Shown here: piece after piece, positions 26,024 to 35,064 of the stretch
Numbering within the stretch: the stretch's first letter is position 1
Layout of the letters: the number at the start of each line of letters is the position of its first letter
Origin: an uncultured Rhodospirillales bacterium
GTDB taxonomy: Bacteria; Pseudomonadota; Alphaproteobacteria; CACIAM-22H2
DNA: 64,000 nucleotides
Assembly (NCBI GenBank): GCA_937926175.1
Contig: CALANV010000025.1
Location: 31,757-95,756, forward strand
Reading direction: 5' to 3'
Notes under the pieces: generated by a model
What the model saw: the letters and a program-made list of their open reading frames with translations, nothing else
What the model was told of the DNA's origin: nothing
The model's database searches: none
Position numbers and translations under genes: made by a program

Positions 26024-27042
26024 GAGGATGTCTTCAGGTCAGGAATGATCCGTCGTTCGCGCGGCAGATATGCATCGAACCATTCGCGCACCGGCTGAAG
26101 CGCCGGATGCGCGAAGTCGCCTTCGAGCAGCCGCCAGACGCGCGGGATCATCGACAGGTAGCGGGGCTTGCCGTCCCGCACCATCAGCCGCGTGAACACG
26201 CCGACGATCCGGGTGTTCCGCTGTGCGCCGATGGCGGCGTAGGCACGCGCAAAGCCCGCGCGGTCGAGGTCGGGGAAAGCCGAGAAATAGCGTTCCTTCA
26301 TCGCCGCGACCACGTCCGGCGGCACGTCGCGGCGGACGTCCTCGAGCAGCGAAACGAGATCGAAGGCGACCGGCGCGATGACGGCGTCCTGAAAGTCGAG
26401 CAGCCCGCAGGCTGCGACGCCGCTGCGACCGGCCAGCAGCATCAGGTTGTCGACGTGGAAGTCGAACAGCGCAAGGCTCTCGGGCGCCGACCAGATCGTC
26501 GGCAGCGCCTCCTTCCATGCGGCCGCATAGGATTTGCGTGTCGCCTCGTCCGCTGGTCGGCCCATGACGGCCGGCCAGTACCAGTCGAGCAGCAGATTGA
26601 CCTCGCGCAAGGCCCGTTCTGCATCGAAGCGGGGGATGTCGGTGGCGGCGTCGACCGCGAAGCGGCGATGCAGGTCGATCAGCAGATCGACGGCGAGCCC
26701 GTAGAGCTCGAACTCGTCGGCGCCGTCGGCGAGTTTGCGCGTGTAGGTATCGTCGCCCAGGTCCTCCAGCAGCAGGAAGCCGCGATCGATGTCGGCCTCG
26801 AAAACCCGGGGGACGCTCAGACCCAGCTTGGCGAGATGCCGTGCAACCGTCAGGAACGGACGGACGTCCTCTTTCGGCGGCGGTGCGTCCATCAGCACGG
26901 CGCGCCGCGCGCCGTCGCTCAGCCTGTAGTACTTCCGGAACGAGGCGTCGCCGGCAAGCATGCGCCGCTCGGCCTGTCCCCAGCCGACCGCGCGAAGAAA
27001 ATCGATGATCTGCGGTTCGCGGCCGCCGACGATACTAGACAT
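26020..27042 (-). CDS. amgK: N-acetylmuramate/N-acetylglucosamine 1-kinase
   Basis: Aminoglycoside-phosphotransferase-fold kinase, 340 residues, that phosphorylates MurNAc/GlcNAc at the anomeric position for recycling to UDP-MurNAc. The nucleotide loop includes LAGDASFRKYYRL, the catalytic motif reads LFDFHVDNLMLL (His-x-Asp-Asn), and the metal-binding Asp is in GLLDFQDAVIAPVAFDL. Pairing with murU directly downstream supports this function. Its start lies inside the end of tsaE (8-base overlap). Confidence 0.88.
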   Translation of the reverse strand: MSSIVGGREPQIIDFLRAVGWGQAERRMLAGDASFRKYYRLSDGARRAVLMDAPPPKEDVRPFLTVARHLAKLGLSVPRVFEADIDRGFLLLEDLGDDTYTRKLADGADEFELYGLAVDLLIDLHRRFAVDAATDIPRFDAERALREVNLLLDWYWPAVMGRPADEATRKSYAAAWKEALPTIWSAPESLALFDFHVDNLMLLAGRSGVAACGLLDFQDAVIAPVAFDLVSLLEDVRRDVPPDVVAAMKERYFSAFPDLDRAGFARAYAAIGAQRNTRIVGVFTRLMVRDGKPRYLSMIPRVWRLLEGDFAHPALQPVREWFDAYLPRERRIIPDLKTSS

Positions 27043-27526
27043 GCTGCGAAAGGCCTTCGAGACGTTGGGGCCACGTACCGTGCGCGGCGAGGCGTACGCG
27101 CCGCGCGGTCGGTGTCGGGCCGATGTCGATTTCGACGTCGAGCCGCGCCGCCGGCAGGTGCGGCCCCAGGCGATCCGGCCACTCGATTAGAGAGATCGCG
27201 TTTGCGAACGCCTCTTCGATGCCGAGTTCCCAGGCGTCCTCCGGATCGGCCAGCCGGTAAAGGTCGAAATGCCAGACCTCCGCTTCGGGAAGTTCGTAGA
27301 CCTGCACGAGGGTAAAGGTCGGGCTTGGCACTTCCGTGATGGCGGAGCCGCCCGGACGGGCCCTGATGAAGGCGCGCGCGAACGTGGTCTTGCCGACCCC
27401 GAGCGTGCCCCAAAGCGCCAGCACGTCGCCGGCGTGCGCACGCTGGGCCAGGGCTCCCGCGAGACGTTCCATCGCAGCAAGATCGGGAATGGTAAGGTCG
27501 AGCGGGGCGGCAGCGGACTCGATCAT
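27035..27526 (-). CDS. tsaE: tRNA threonylcarbamoyladenosine biosynthesis ATPase TsaE
   Basis: P-loop ATPase needed with TsaB and TsaD to make the t6A modification of ANN-decoding tRNAs. The 163-residue protein has Walker A GTLGVGKTTFARA, the conserved VPSPTFTLVQVYE and WHFDLYRL strand, and SLIEWPDRLG. It heads the leftward operon tsaE-amgK-murU-addB-addA. The divergent gap to the reductase gene (27527-27682) probably holds promoters in both directions; I did not resolve them. Confidence 0.94.
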   Translation of the reverse strand: MIESAAAPLDLTIPDLAAMERLAGALAQRAHAGDVLALWGTLGVGKTTFARAFIRARPGGSAITEVPSPTFTLVQVYELPEAEVWHFDLYRLADPEDAWELGIEEAFANAISLIEWPDRLGPHLPAARLDVEIDIGPTPTARRVRLAAHGTWPQRLEGLSQHV

Positions 27527-27682
27527 GTCCGCGTGTTTGTATCCGGCCCGCGCTGGGGCCGCAACCGGCCGATGTCGCCCGCGGCGCGGCAGTGACAGCT
27601 TGGCAAGGGTTGATCCGGCCGCGCGTGCGCATCATGTTATGCCCCGCGCTTGTCCGTTGAGGCGCCCAGTTCTGGAGTTTGC

Positions 27683-28705
27683 ATGTCAATCGTTCCTCGC
27701 AGCGACGTCGCGATCATCGGGGCCGGTCCGGTTGGGCTGTTCGCCGTGTTCGAGTGCGGAATGCTCAAGATGAGTTGTCAGGTCGTCGATGCGCTCGACG
27801 TCGTCGGCGGACAGTGCGCCGCCCTCTATCCGGAAAAGCCCATCTACGACATTCCCGGCCATCCGCGGATCGGTGCGATGGAACTCATCGACCGTCTGGT
27901 CGAGCAGGCCGCCCCGTTCAAGCCGGTGTATCATCTGAACCAGCGGGTCGAGGCACTCGCGCGCGATGGCGACGACTGGGAGCTGACGACGTCGTCGGGT
28001 GCCAGGCTCAGGGCGCGCGCGGTCATCGTCGCGGCCGGCGTCGGGGCGTTCGGGCCCAACCGTCCGCCGCTCAAGGGGATCGAGACCTTCGAGGGCAAGA
28101 GCGTCTTCTACCTCGTCAAGCGTCGCGAGGATTTCCGGGGCAAGCGCGTCGTCATCGCAGGCGGCGGCGATTCGGCCGTGGACTGGGCATTGTCGCTGGT
28201 CGACGTCGCGGAACGGATCATGGTTGTGCATCGCCGCGACAAGTTCCGCGCGGCACCGGACAGCGCGGCAAAGCTCAAGGAACTGGCGGCGAGCGGACGG
28301 CTCGACCTCGTCGTGCCTTATCAGCTCGAAGCGCTCGAGGGCAGCGACGGCAAGCTCTCGGCCGTCATCGTCAAGGATCTCGACGGCGGCATCAAATCGC
28401 TGCCGGCCGATGTCCTGCTCCCGTTTTTCGGTCTCGCCATGAACCTGGGGCCGATCGCCAATTGGGGGCTCAATCTCGATCGCAACCACATCAAGGTGGA
28501 GCCGGCGACCTGTGCGACCTCCGTGCCCGGCATCTTTGCGATCGGTGACATCGCCACGTATCCGGGAAAGCTCAAGCTCATCCTGAGCGGGTTTGCCGAG
28601 GCCGCGGCGGCCGCCCACGCGATCTATCCTCTGGTCCATCCGGGCGAGGCGTTGCACTTCGAGTATTCGACGTCCAAGGGCGTGCCGGGGCTGACCGCGT
28701 CCTGA
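27683..28705 (+). CDS. ferredoxin/flavodoxin-NADP+ reductase, thioredoxin-reductase-like type
   Basis: FAD enzyme that moves electrons between NADPH and ferredoxin or flavodoxin. The ATG at 27683 is preceded by GGAG and gives 340 residues. FAD motif IIGAGPVGLFAVFE, NADPH motif VVIAGGGDSAVDWALSL, and the C-terminal FAIGDIATYPGKLKLILSG match the YumC/green-sulfur-bacterial FNR family. The CxxC redox pair of true thioredoxin reductases is absent: the segment before the second domain has no such motif, and the NADP domain instead ends in the YSTSKGVPG tail. It stands alone between tsaE and the histidine kinase on the opposite strand. Confidence 0.9.
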   Translation: MSIVPRSDVAIIGAGPVGLFAVFECGMLKMSCQVVDALDVVGGQCAALYPEKPIYDIPGHPRIGAMELIDRLVEQAAPFKPVYHLNQRVEALARDGDDWELTTSSGARLRARAVIVAAGVGAFGPNRPPLKGIETFEGKSVFYLVKRREDFRGKRVVIAGGGDSAVDWALSLVDVAERIMVVHRRDKFRAAPDSAAKLKELAASGRLDLVVPYQLEALEGSDGKLSAVIVKDLDGGIKSLPADVLLPFFGLAMNLGPIANWGLNLDRNHIKVEPATCATSVPGIFAIGDIATYPGKLKLILSGFAEAAAAAHAIYPLVHPGEALHFEYSTSKGVPGLTAS

Positions 28706-28877
28706 CGCCGAACCGCCGTCATCTTCTCATCCATTCGTCCTCACCCTTGTGACGGAACGACGCCGGTCGCCACCGCGAGGTGGTCGAGGTCGCGGCGGTG
28801 AATTCTGATCCGCTTGCTGTGCTGATCCGCGCATTGCCGCGGTCACGGTGCGGCGCGTCGGCACCGTCCGAACGCTG

Positions 28878-30941
28878 CTACCCGGCCGCGGGCGCAGTGA
28901 CGGGCAGCACGCAGGTCACCGTCGTGCCGCGATTCGGCACCGAGTACATCGTCACGTGGCCGCCGTGCAGCTCGACGATGCGCTTGACCAGCGACAGGCC
29001 CAGGCCGGCGCCGGCACGGCGGGCCTGCGCGGGGCGTCCGCGCTCGAATTCCTTGAACACCCGTTCCTGGTCCTCGGCGGCGATCCCGATCCCGGTATCC
29101 GAGACCGAAAGGAGCGCATGCCCGTTCTCGATCTTGCCCCTGATCTCGATCGAACCGCCGGGCGGGGTGAACTTGATGGCGTTGGACACGAGGTTGCAAA
29201 GCGCCTGCTTGAGTCGGCGCTCGTCGATCTCGATTTTGTCGAGATTCGGCGGACATTCCACCGTGAGCCGCAAGTTCTGCGAGCGCGCCCATTCCTGCAT
29301 GATTCCCGCGACGGTCTCGAGCAGCGCCCTAGGGGCGACGGGTTCACGCTCGAGCGTCATGCGGCCGGCCTCGATCGAGGCAAGGTCGAGGATGTCGTTG
29401 ATGATGGTGAGCAGGCGTTCGGACGACCCGATGATGCCGCGGCAGTATTCGAGCTGGCGCGGATTGAGCTGGCCGAAATACTGGTTGGCCAGGATCTCCG
29501 CGAAGCCGATGATGGTGTTGAGCGGCGTGCGCAGTTCATACGAGACGTTGGAGATGAATTCCGACTTCAGGCGGTCGGCTGTCTCCAGCGCCTCGGCCCG
29601 CTCGCGCAATGCGCGCTCGACGCGGGTCGAGTCGGTCACGTCGATGTAGGACAGCAGCACCGCGCCGTCAGGCAGCGGCACGCAGGCGTATTCGAGAATC
29701 GAGCCGTCGGTCCGCGTCAGCCGTCCGTTCCGCGCCTTGCGTTCGGTCAGCCGCGAGATGATGCGTTCCTTGTAGGCAAGCCAGTCGTCGCCGTAATTGA
29801 AGAAATCCTTCGTGCGCTCGACGATCTCCGACACGTGCGGCTCGGACGACAGCGTCTCGGGCGACAGCTTCCACATGCGGGCATAGGCAGGGTTGTACAG
29901 CTTCAGCCGGCCGTCGCCGCCGATCACCGCCACACCTTCATAGAGGTTGTCCAGCGTCTCACGCTGGACGGCGATCAGTGTGTTGTACGACCGCTCCAGA
30001 ACGAGGCTGTCGGTGACGTCCTCGTAGGTGACGAGCAGGCCACCGAGCGGATGCGGCGTCGTCCGGCTTCGCAGCGTCGTGCCGTCGGGGATGTAGATCA
30101 GCTCCTCGAGCGGCTCGAGCAGCGTCGTGAAGAGCCGCAGGCGCTGCTGTTTGAAGGCGCGGAAATCCGCATATTCCGGGAGCCGGCGCCGCTCGCGCAG
30201 GCGTTCGAGGACGGCGCCGAAATCAGGCGCGGTCCGCAGCCACGCCTCGTCGAGCTTCCACAGCTTGGCGAACGCCGTATTGAAGAACTTGAGGCGCGTA
30301 TCCGCGCCGTAGATCGCAATGGCCGTGGTGAGATTCTCCAGGACCTCACCATGCGCCGCGACGACGCGATTCAGTTCCGCCTCGATCTCTTCGCGCTCGG
30401 TCATGTCGAGCGCGATGCCGATCGTCCCGCCGTCGGGAAGCGCCGCCTCGGTGAATTCCATCAGCCGCCGCGTCCCGGCGATGACGACATGATGCGATTC
30501 GCTCTGCGGCGTTCGCGCGGTGCGTGCGAGTGCGGCAAGCGCGCGTCCCTGCTCGGCGATCGAGGCGCCGCCGAGCATCCGGCCCTCGGCAATGACCCGC
30601 TCGCGGTCGGATTCGACGGCCCGGGCATAGGCGGTATTGCAGTCGACAATGCGAAGCTGCGCATCGCGACGCCAAATGGGGACGGGAATGGCTTCGATGG
30701 CATCAGCCAGCCGGCTGAGCATCTCGCGCTGCGTGCCCAGCTCGGTTTCGAGCTGGTTCTTGCTGGCGGTCAGGCTGGCGATCTGCTGTTCGAGGCGGGC
30801 GCGTTCCTCGGCCGCCGCTTCGGCTGCGCGGTTCGCGGCGTCTCTCATACGCGCGACTTGTCGGCGATTCCATGCCAGGGCGGCGCCTGCGCCGATGCCC
30901 CCCAGTAGCGCCGCCGACCAAGCGATCAGATCGCCGGTCAT
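28878..30941 (-). CDS. PAS-domain histidine-kinase homologue lacking the phosphoacceptor His
   Basis: Membrane-anchored sensor, 687 residues from the ATG at 30941 (an N-terminal hydrophobic segment at about 5-25, then a coiled coil). Three PAS-like modules follow at about residues 75-180, 195-315 and 320-450. The dimerisation helix reads FISNVSYELRTPLNTIIGF: Tyr468 stands where histidine kinases have the phosphorylated His. The catalytic domain is otherwise complete (NLVSNAIKFTPPGG, SDTGIGIAAEDQERVF, GAGLGLSLVK). The change is supported by the codon TAT at 29538-29540. It may be a regulatory pseudokinase or phosphatase, or act on a partner. I recall relatives near ahcY/tsaE in other alphaproteobacteria with the same SYELR change, but could not check. 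Confidence 0.9.
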   Translation of the reverse strand: MTGDLIAWSAALLGGIGAGAALAWNRRQVARMRDAANRAAEAAAEERARLEQQIASLTASKNQLETELGTQREMLSRLADAIEAIPVPIWRRDAQLRIVDCNTAYARAVESDRERVIAEGRMLGGASIAEQGRALAALARTARTPQSESHHVVIAGTRRLMEFTEAALPDGGTIGIALDMTEREEIEAELNRVVAAHGEVLENLTTAIAIYGADTRLKFFNTAFAKLWKLDEAWLRTAPDFGAVLERLRERRRLPEYADFRAFKQQRLRLFTTLLEPLEELIYIPDGTTLRSRTTPHPLGGLLVTYEDVTDSLVLERSYNTLIAVQRETLDNLYEGVAVIGGDGRLKLYNPAYARMWKLSPETLSSEPHVSEIVERTKDFFNYGDDWLAYKERIISRLTERKARNGRLTRTDGSILEYACVPLPDGAVLLSYIDVTDSTRVERALRERAEALETADRLKSEFISNVSYELRTPLNTIIGFAEILANQYFGQLNPRQLEYCRGIIGSSERLLTIINDILDLASIEAGRMTLEREPVAPRALLETVAGIMQEWARSQNLRLTVECPPNLDKIEIDERRLKQALCNLVSNAIKFTPPGGSIEIRGKIENGHALLSVSDTGIGIAAEDQERVFKEFERGRPAQARRAGAGLGLSLVKRIVELHGGHVTMYSVPNRGTTVTCVLPVTAPAAG

Positions 30942-31017
30942 GTGATCGATCGACTCTTCATTCGCGTAATCTGGATCGCCCGCACGGACTCCACACGAAT
31001 CTTGAGCCCCGCGCCTG

Positions 31018-31047
31018 TTTATAGGCGCAATCAGCACCACCAAACAA
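31018..31047 (-). promoter_or_regulatory. possible promoter of the PAS kinase gene
   Basis: Minus-strand TTGTTT (31042-31047) and TATAAA (31018-31023) are 18 bases apart, just past the ahcY terminator and about 77 bases upstream of the kinase start. The TTGTTT also forms the T-rich tail of that terminator, so this is tentative. Confidence 0.35.
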
Positions 31048-31050
31048 GAT

Positions 31051-31072
31051 CGGCCGGCGTTGTCGCCGGCCG
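31051..31072 (-). terminator. Rho-independent terminator of ahcY
   Basis: Perfect stem CGGCCGGCG/CGCCGGCCG with a four-base loop, followed on the minus strand by ATCTTGTTTGG. It lies about 35 bases past the ahcY stop. Confidence 0.75.
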
Positions 31073-31107
31073 ACATGCGAACCGAGACGTTCCGGTTCCC
31101 GCGGCTT

Positions 31108-32403
31108 TCAGTAACGATAGGCCTCGGACTTGAACGGTCCGTTCTGATCGACACCGATGTAGCGGGCCTGCTCGGGCGTCAGCTTGGTGAGCTTAGCCCC
31201 GACCTTGGCCAAGTGCAGCGCCGCCACCTTTTCGTCGAGCTTCTTGGGCAGCGTATAGACCTTCTTCTCGTACTTGCCCGGGTTCGTCCACAGCTCGATC
31301 TGCGCCAGCACCTGATTGGTGAACGACGCGCTCATCACGAAGCTCGGATGACCGGTGGCGCAGCCAAGGTTGACGAGGCGGCCTTTGGCGAGAACGATCA
31401 GGCGCTTGCCGTCGGGGAACTCGACTTCGTCGACCTGCGGCTTGACCTCGTGCCACTTGAAGTTCTTGAGCGCGCTGATCTGGATCTCGCTGTCGAAGTG
31501 GCCGATGTTGCAGACGATGGCGCGATCCTTCATGCGGCGCATGTGATCGAGCGTGATCACGTCGATGTTGCCGGTCGCGGTCACGAAGATGTCGGCGATC
31601 GGCGCCGCTTCCTCCATGGTCACGACCTGATAGCCTTCCATTACCGCCTGCAGCGCGCAGATCGGGTCGATCTCGGTGACCATGACGCGGGCCCCGGCAT
31701 TGCGCAGGCTGGCCGCCGATCCCTTGCCGACGTCGCCGAAGCCGCAGACGACGGCGACCTTGCCGGCCAGCATCACGTCCGTCGCCCGACGGATGCCGTC
31801 GACGAGGCTTTCGCGGCAGCCGTACAGATTGTCGAATTTGGACTTGGTCACCGAGTCGTTGACGTTGATGGCGGGGATCAGCAGCTTGCCCGCCCGCTCC
31901 ATCTCGTAGAGCCGGTGCACGCCGGTCGTCGTCTCCTCGGACACGCCGCGGACGTCCTTCAGGAGGTCCGGGTACTTCTCGTGCATGATCTTGGTCAGAT
32001 CGCCGCCATCATCGAGCAGCATGTTCGGCCGCCAGCCGTCGGGGCCGTGGATCGTCTGCTCGATGCACCACTCGTATTCTTCCTCGGTCTCGCCTTTCCA
32101 GGCGAAGACCGGCACGCCCGCGGCGGCCATGGCGGCTGCGGCATGATCCTGGGTCGAGAAGATGTTGCACGAGCTCCAGCGGACCTCGGCGCCCAGGTGG
32201 CGGAGCGTCTCGATCAGCACCGCCGTCTGGATGGTCATGTGCAGGCAGCCGGCGATACGGGCGCCCTTGAGCGGTTTCTGCTTGCCGAATTCCTCCCGGA
32301 GGGCCATCAGACCCGGCATTTCGGTCTCGGCGATCGCGATTTCGCGCCGTCCCCAGTCGGCAAGCTTTATGTCGGCAACCTTGTAGTCGCTCTTGGCGGC
32401 CAT
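31108..32403 (-). CDS. ahcY: adenosylhomocysteinase
   Basis: NAD-dependent hydrolysis of S-adenosylhomocysteine to adenosine and homocysteine, closing the methylation cycle. The 431-residue protein carries the NAD motif VVCGFGDVGKGSA, the WSSCNIFSTQDHAAA and NVNDSVTKSKFDNLYGCRES active-site segments, and the C-terminal LTPEQARYIGVDQNGPFKSE with its YRY end. An AGGAGCG sequence precedes the start and a good promoter lies upstream. I looked for SAH or SAM riboswitch features in the leader and saw none. Confidence 0.97.
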   Translation of the reverse strand: MAAKSDYKVADIKLADWGRREIAIAETEMPGLMALREEFGKQKPLKGARIAGCLHMTIQTAVLIETLRHLGAEVRWSSCNIFSTQDHAAAAMAAAGVPVFAWKGETEEEYEWCIEQTIHGPDGWRPNMLLDDGGDLTKIMHEKYPDLLKDVRGVSEETTTGVHRLYEMERAGKLLIPAINVNDSVTKSKFDNLYGCRESLVDGIRRATDVMLAGKVAVVCGFGDVGKGSAASLRNAGARVMVTEIDPICALQAVMEGYQVVTMEEAAPIADIFVTATGNIDVITLDHMRRMKDRAIVCNIGHFDSEIQISALKNFKWHEVKPQVDEVEFPDGKRLIVLAKGRLVNLGCATGHPSFVMSASFTNQVLAQIELWTNPGKYEKKVYTLPKKLDEKVAALHLAKVGAKLTKLTPEQARYIGVDQNGPFKSEAYRY

Positions 32404-32447
32404 ACTTCGCTCCTGATGATGCGGGGAATTCGGGTGGACAGTGGCCG

Positions 32448-32476
32448 CGTATACCAGCCGCCCTGGGGGCCTTCAA
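32448..32476 (-). promoter_or_regulatory. probable sigma-70-type promoter of ahcY
   Basis: Minus-strand TTGAAG (32471-32476) and TATACG (32448-32453) are separated by exactly 17 bases, about 45 bases upstream of the ahcY start. A CGCCCCG/CGGGGCG hairpin further upstream (about 32525-32555) may end uppP transcription. Confidence 0.55.
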
Positions 32477-32602
32477 CGGGTTTTTGAGTGACGGGCCTTA
32501 CACTTCCGGGCCGTTTTCTGTCGCCCCGAAGGCGGTTCCCGGGGCGTGCGCCGCCGTGCCGTCCGGAACGGCGTTCGCGGCCGCTATGCATGTCAGTTCC
32601 GG

Positions 32603-33406
32603 TCAGCGCAGCGTCAGCAGGACCATCATCAGGATCCCGATGGCGATCCGGTACCAGGCGAAGGGGACGAAACCGTGCCGCGCGATGAAGGCGATCACGC
32701 TGCGCACGACGACGAGCGCGGCGAGGAAGGCGGCGACGAAGCCGACGACGATGACGGTGACGCCGTCGACGGTGAGCGTCGACCAGTTCTTGTAGATGTC
32801 GTAAGCGGTCGCGGCGAGCATGGTCGGGATGGCGAGAAAGAACGAGAATTCGGTCGCCGTCTTGCGCTCGACGCGCAGCAGCACGGCGCCCATGATCGTC
32901 GCGCCCGAACGCGACACCCCGGGAATCATCGCCGCCGCCTGGCACAAGCCGATCGCGAGTGCGAGCGGCATCGGAAACTTTTCGATCACATGATGCCGGC
33001 TTGCCGGCAGGCTGCGCTCGATGACTAGGATGGCGATGCCGCCCGCGATCAGCGCGCACGACACCACCAGCGGGTGGAACAGCACGCTCTTGATATAGCC
33101 GTGGGCGAGCGCGCCGATGACCATGGCCGGTACGAAGGCCAGCGCGATGTTGCGGAGGAAGCGGAAATCGTCGGGGTCGGAGAAGGCGCCCATGACGACG
33201 CCCAGGAGACGTGCCCGATAGGCCCAGCACACGGCAAGAATGGCGCCGAGCTGGATGACGATCTCGAAGACCTTGCCCGGCGGTCCGTGAAAGCCGATCA
33301 GGTCGATGAGGAGAATCAGATGGCCCGTCGATGAAACGGGAATGAATTCGGTCAGTCCTTCGACGACGCCGAGGAAGGCGGCGCCAAGCCAGTTTGCGAT
33401 TTCCAT
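32603..33406 (-). CDS. uppP: undecaprenyl-diphosphatase
   Basis: Polytopic inner-membrane phosphatase of the BacA/UppP family that recycles the undecaprenyl carrier for peptidoglycan and other envelope glycans; also linked to bacitracin tolerance. The 267-residue protein has the two signature motifs, GVVEGLTEFIPVSSTGHLIL near the N-terminus and IPGVSRSGATIM near residue 173, and about eight hydrophobic segments. The 224 bases between it and tldD (33407-33630) hold no gene that I can see. Confidence 0.95.
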   Translation of the reverse strand: MEIANWLGAAFLGVVEGLTEFIPVSSTGHLILLIDLIGFHGPPGKVFEIVIQLGAILAVCWAYRARLLGVVMGAFSDPDDFRFLRNIALAFVPAMVIGALAHGYIKSVLFHPLVVSCALIAGGIAILVIERSLPASRHHVIEKFPMPLALAIGLCQAAAMIPGVSRSGATIMGAVLLRVERKTATEFSFFLAIPTMLAATAYDIYKNWSTLTVDGVTVIVVGFVAAFLAALVVVRSVIAFIARHGFVPFAWYRIAIGILMMVLLTLR

Positions 33407-33630
33407 CGAGCGGGAAGTGTCTCCGACGAGAGGCCGAGCGCATGATGCGCCGTCGCGCCGCGATATTCAACGACCGGTGCCGACAGATGCGGGCCCGGCC
33501 ATGTCGAACGGCTTGCGGATTCTGTCGTCGCCCGGCCCGGCGACGTATCCGCCGAACCAGCGGACCGGCCGTCGCCGCCAATCCGCCGGCTGCGGTCTCG
33601 ATGCGGCCGATGCCGCGCGCGTTGCTGCCG

Positions 33631-35064
33631 TCAGGTCGCGGTGCCGCCCACCGTCAACCGGTCGATCAGCAGGGTCGGCTGGCCGACGCCGACCGGAACC
33701 CCCTGGCCCTCCTTGCCGCAGGTGCCGATGCCGGGATCGAGCCGCATGTCGTTGCCGATCATCTTGACGCGCGTAAGCACATCGGGGCCGTTGCCGATCA
33801 GCATCGCGCCCTTGACCGCCGGGCCGATCTTGCCGTCCTCGATCAGATAGGCCTCGGAGGCAGAGAACACGAATTTGCCCGAGGTGATGTCGACCTGTCC
33901 GCCGCCGAAATTCACGGCATATAGGCCGCGCTTGACGCTGCGGATGATCTCCTCGGGCGCGTACGGACCGGCGAGCATGTAGGTGTTGGTCATGCGCGGC
34001 ATCGGGTGATGCGCGAAGCTCTCACGCCTGCCGTTGCCGGTCGGCCGCATGCCCATCAGGCGCGCGTTCTGCCGGTCCTGCATGTAGCCGACGAGCTTGC
34101 CGTCCTCGATCAGGACGGTGCATTCGGTGGGCGTGCCTTCGTCGTCGATCGTCAACGATCCCCGCCGGTCGGGAATGGTGCCGTCGTCGACCACCGTGAC
34201 GCCCGGGCTGGCGATGCGCTGGCCGAGGAGGCCGGCGAAGGCCGACGTCTTCTTGCGGTTGAAATCGCCCTCGAGGCCGTGGCCGATCGCCTCATGCAGC
34301 AGGATTCCCGGCCAGCCGGGGCCGAGCACGACCGGCATTTCGCCCGCGGGGGCGGGAATCGAGCCGAGATTGACCAGCGCCTGCCGCAACGCTTCGTCGA
34401 CCGCCTGGCGCCAGCTGGCCGGATCGACGATCTGCGCATAGGCGAAGCGGCCGCCCGTGCCGTAGCTGCCGGTCTCCTGGCGGTCGCCGTCGCCGACGAC
34501 GATCGAGACGTTGAGGCGCACCAGGGGCCGGATGTCGCCGAGCCGCCGCCCGTCGCCACGGACGATCTGGATGGCCTGCCATTCGCCGGCGAGGCTGACC
34601 ATCACCTGGCGCACGCGCGGGTCGCGGCTGCGCGCATAGGCGTCGATCTCCGCCAGCAGCTTGACCTTGTCTTCGAAGCGCATCAGCCCGAGCGGGTTGT
34701 CGGCGGCATAGAGCTGCCGGTTGGTTCCGACCGGGGCCTCCGCGGCCGTGCCGCTCTGGCCCGACTTCACCGCGGCGACGGTATCGGCGGCGCGCCGGAT
34801 GGCCGCTTCCGACAGCTCTGTCGAATGCGCATAGCCGGCCGCCTCACCGACGATCGCGCGAAGGCCGAAGCCCTGGGCCGTGTCGAAGGACGCGCTCTTC
34901 AGCTTGCCGTCGTCGAAGGCGAGGCTTTCCGACTGGCGGTATTCAAGGAAGAGTTCGCCGTCGTCGCTGCCCGCGAGCGCGTCGCTGACGAGCCGCTCCA
35001 CCCGGCTGCGATCGAGCCCCGCTCGTTCGAAGAACAGCTCGTCAGTGCGTGCCACATCGGTCAT
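33631..35064 (-). CDS. tldD: metalloprotease TldD
   Basis: Zinc metalloprotease subunit of the TldD/TldE pair, which degrades unfolded peptides and matures some RiPPs. The ATG at 35064 gives 477 residues; longer in-frame starts lack conservation. The zinc motif LLHEAIGHGLEGDF (HExxxH) is near residue 257, and the C-terminal GTCGKEGQGVPVGVGQP segment is typical. TldE is not in this window. Mention of RiPPs is relevant because a candidate peptide-modification cassette lies at 16-19 kb, but nothing in the sequence ties them together. Confidence 0.95.
   Translation of the reverse strand: MTDVARTDELFFERAGLDRSRVERLVSDALAGSDDGELFLEYRQSESLAFDDGKLKSASFDTAQGFGLRAIVGEAAGYAHSTELSEAAIRRAADTVAAVKSGQSGTAAEAPVGTNRQLYAADNPLGLMRFEDKVKLLAEIDAYARSRDPRVRQVMVSLAGEWQAIQIVRGDGRRLGDIRPLVRLNVSIVVGDGDRQETGSYGTGGRFAYAQIVDPASWRQAVDEALRQALVNLGSIPAPAGEMPVVLGPGWPGILLHEAIGHGLEGDFNRKKTSAFAGLLGQRIASPGVTVVDDGTIPDRRGSLTIDDEGTPTECTVLIEDGKLVGYMQDRQNARLMGMRPTGNGRRESFAHHPMPRMTNTYMLAGPYAPEEIIRSVKRGLYAVNFGGGQVDITSGKFVFSASEAYLIEDGKIGPAVKGAMLIGNGPDVLTRVKMIGNDMRLDPGIGTCGKEGQGVPVGVGQPTLLIDRLTVGGTAT

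Noticed and set aside
32404..32602. Possible SAH or SAM riboswitch upstream of ahcY
   Set aside because: The leader is short and lacks the conserved core of either class; it contains a simple promoter and a hairpin instead.
33407..33630. Possible small gene between uppP and tldD
   Set aside because: Frames on both strands lack a ribosome-binding site and recognisable sequence; promoter hexamers are weak as well.
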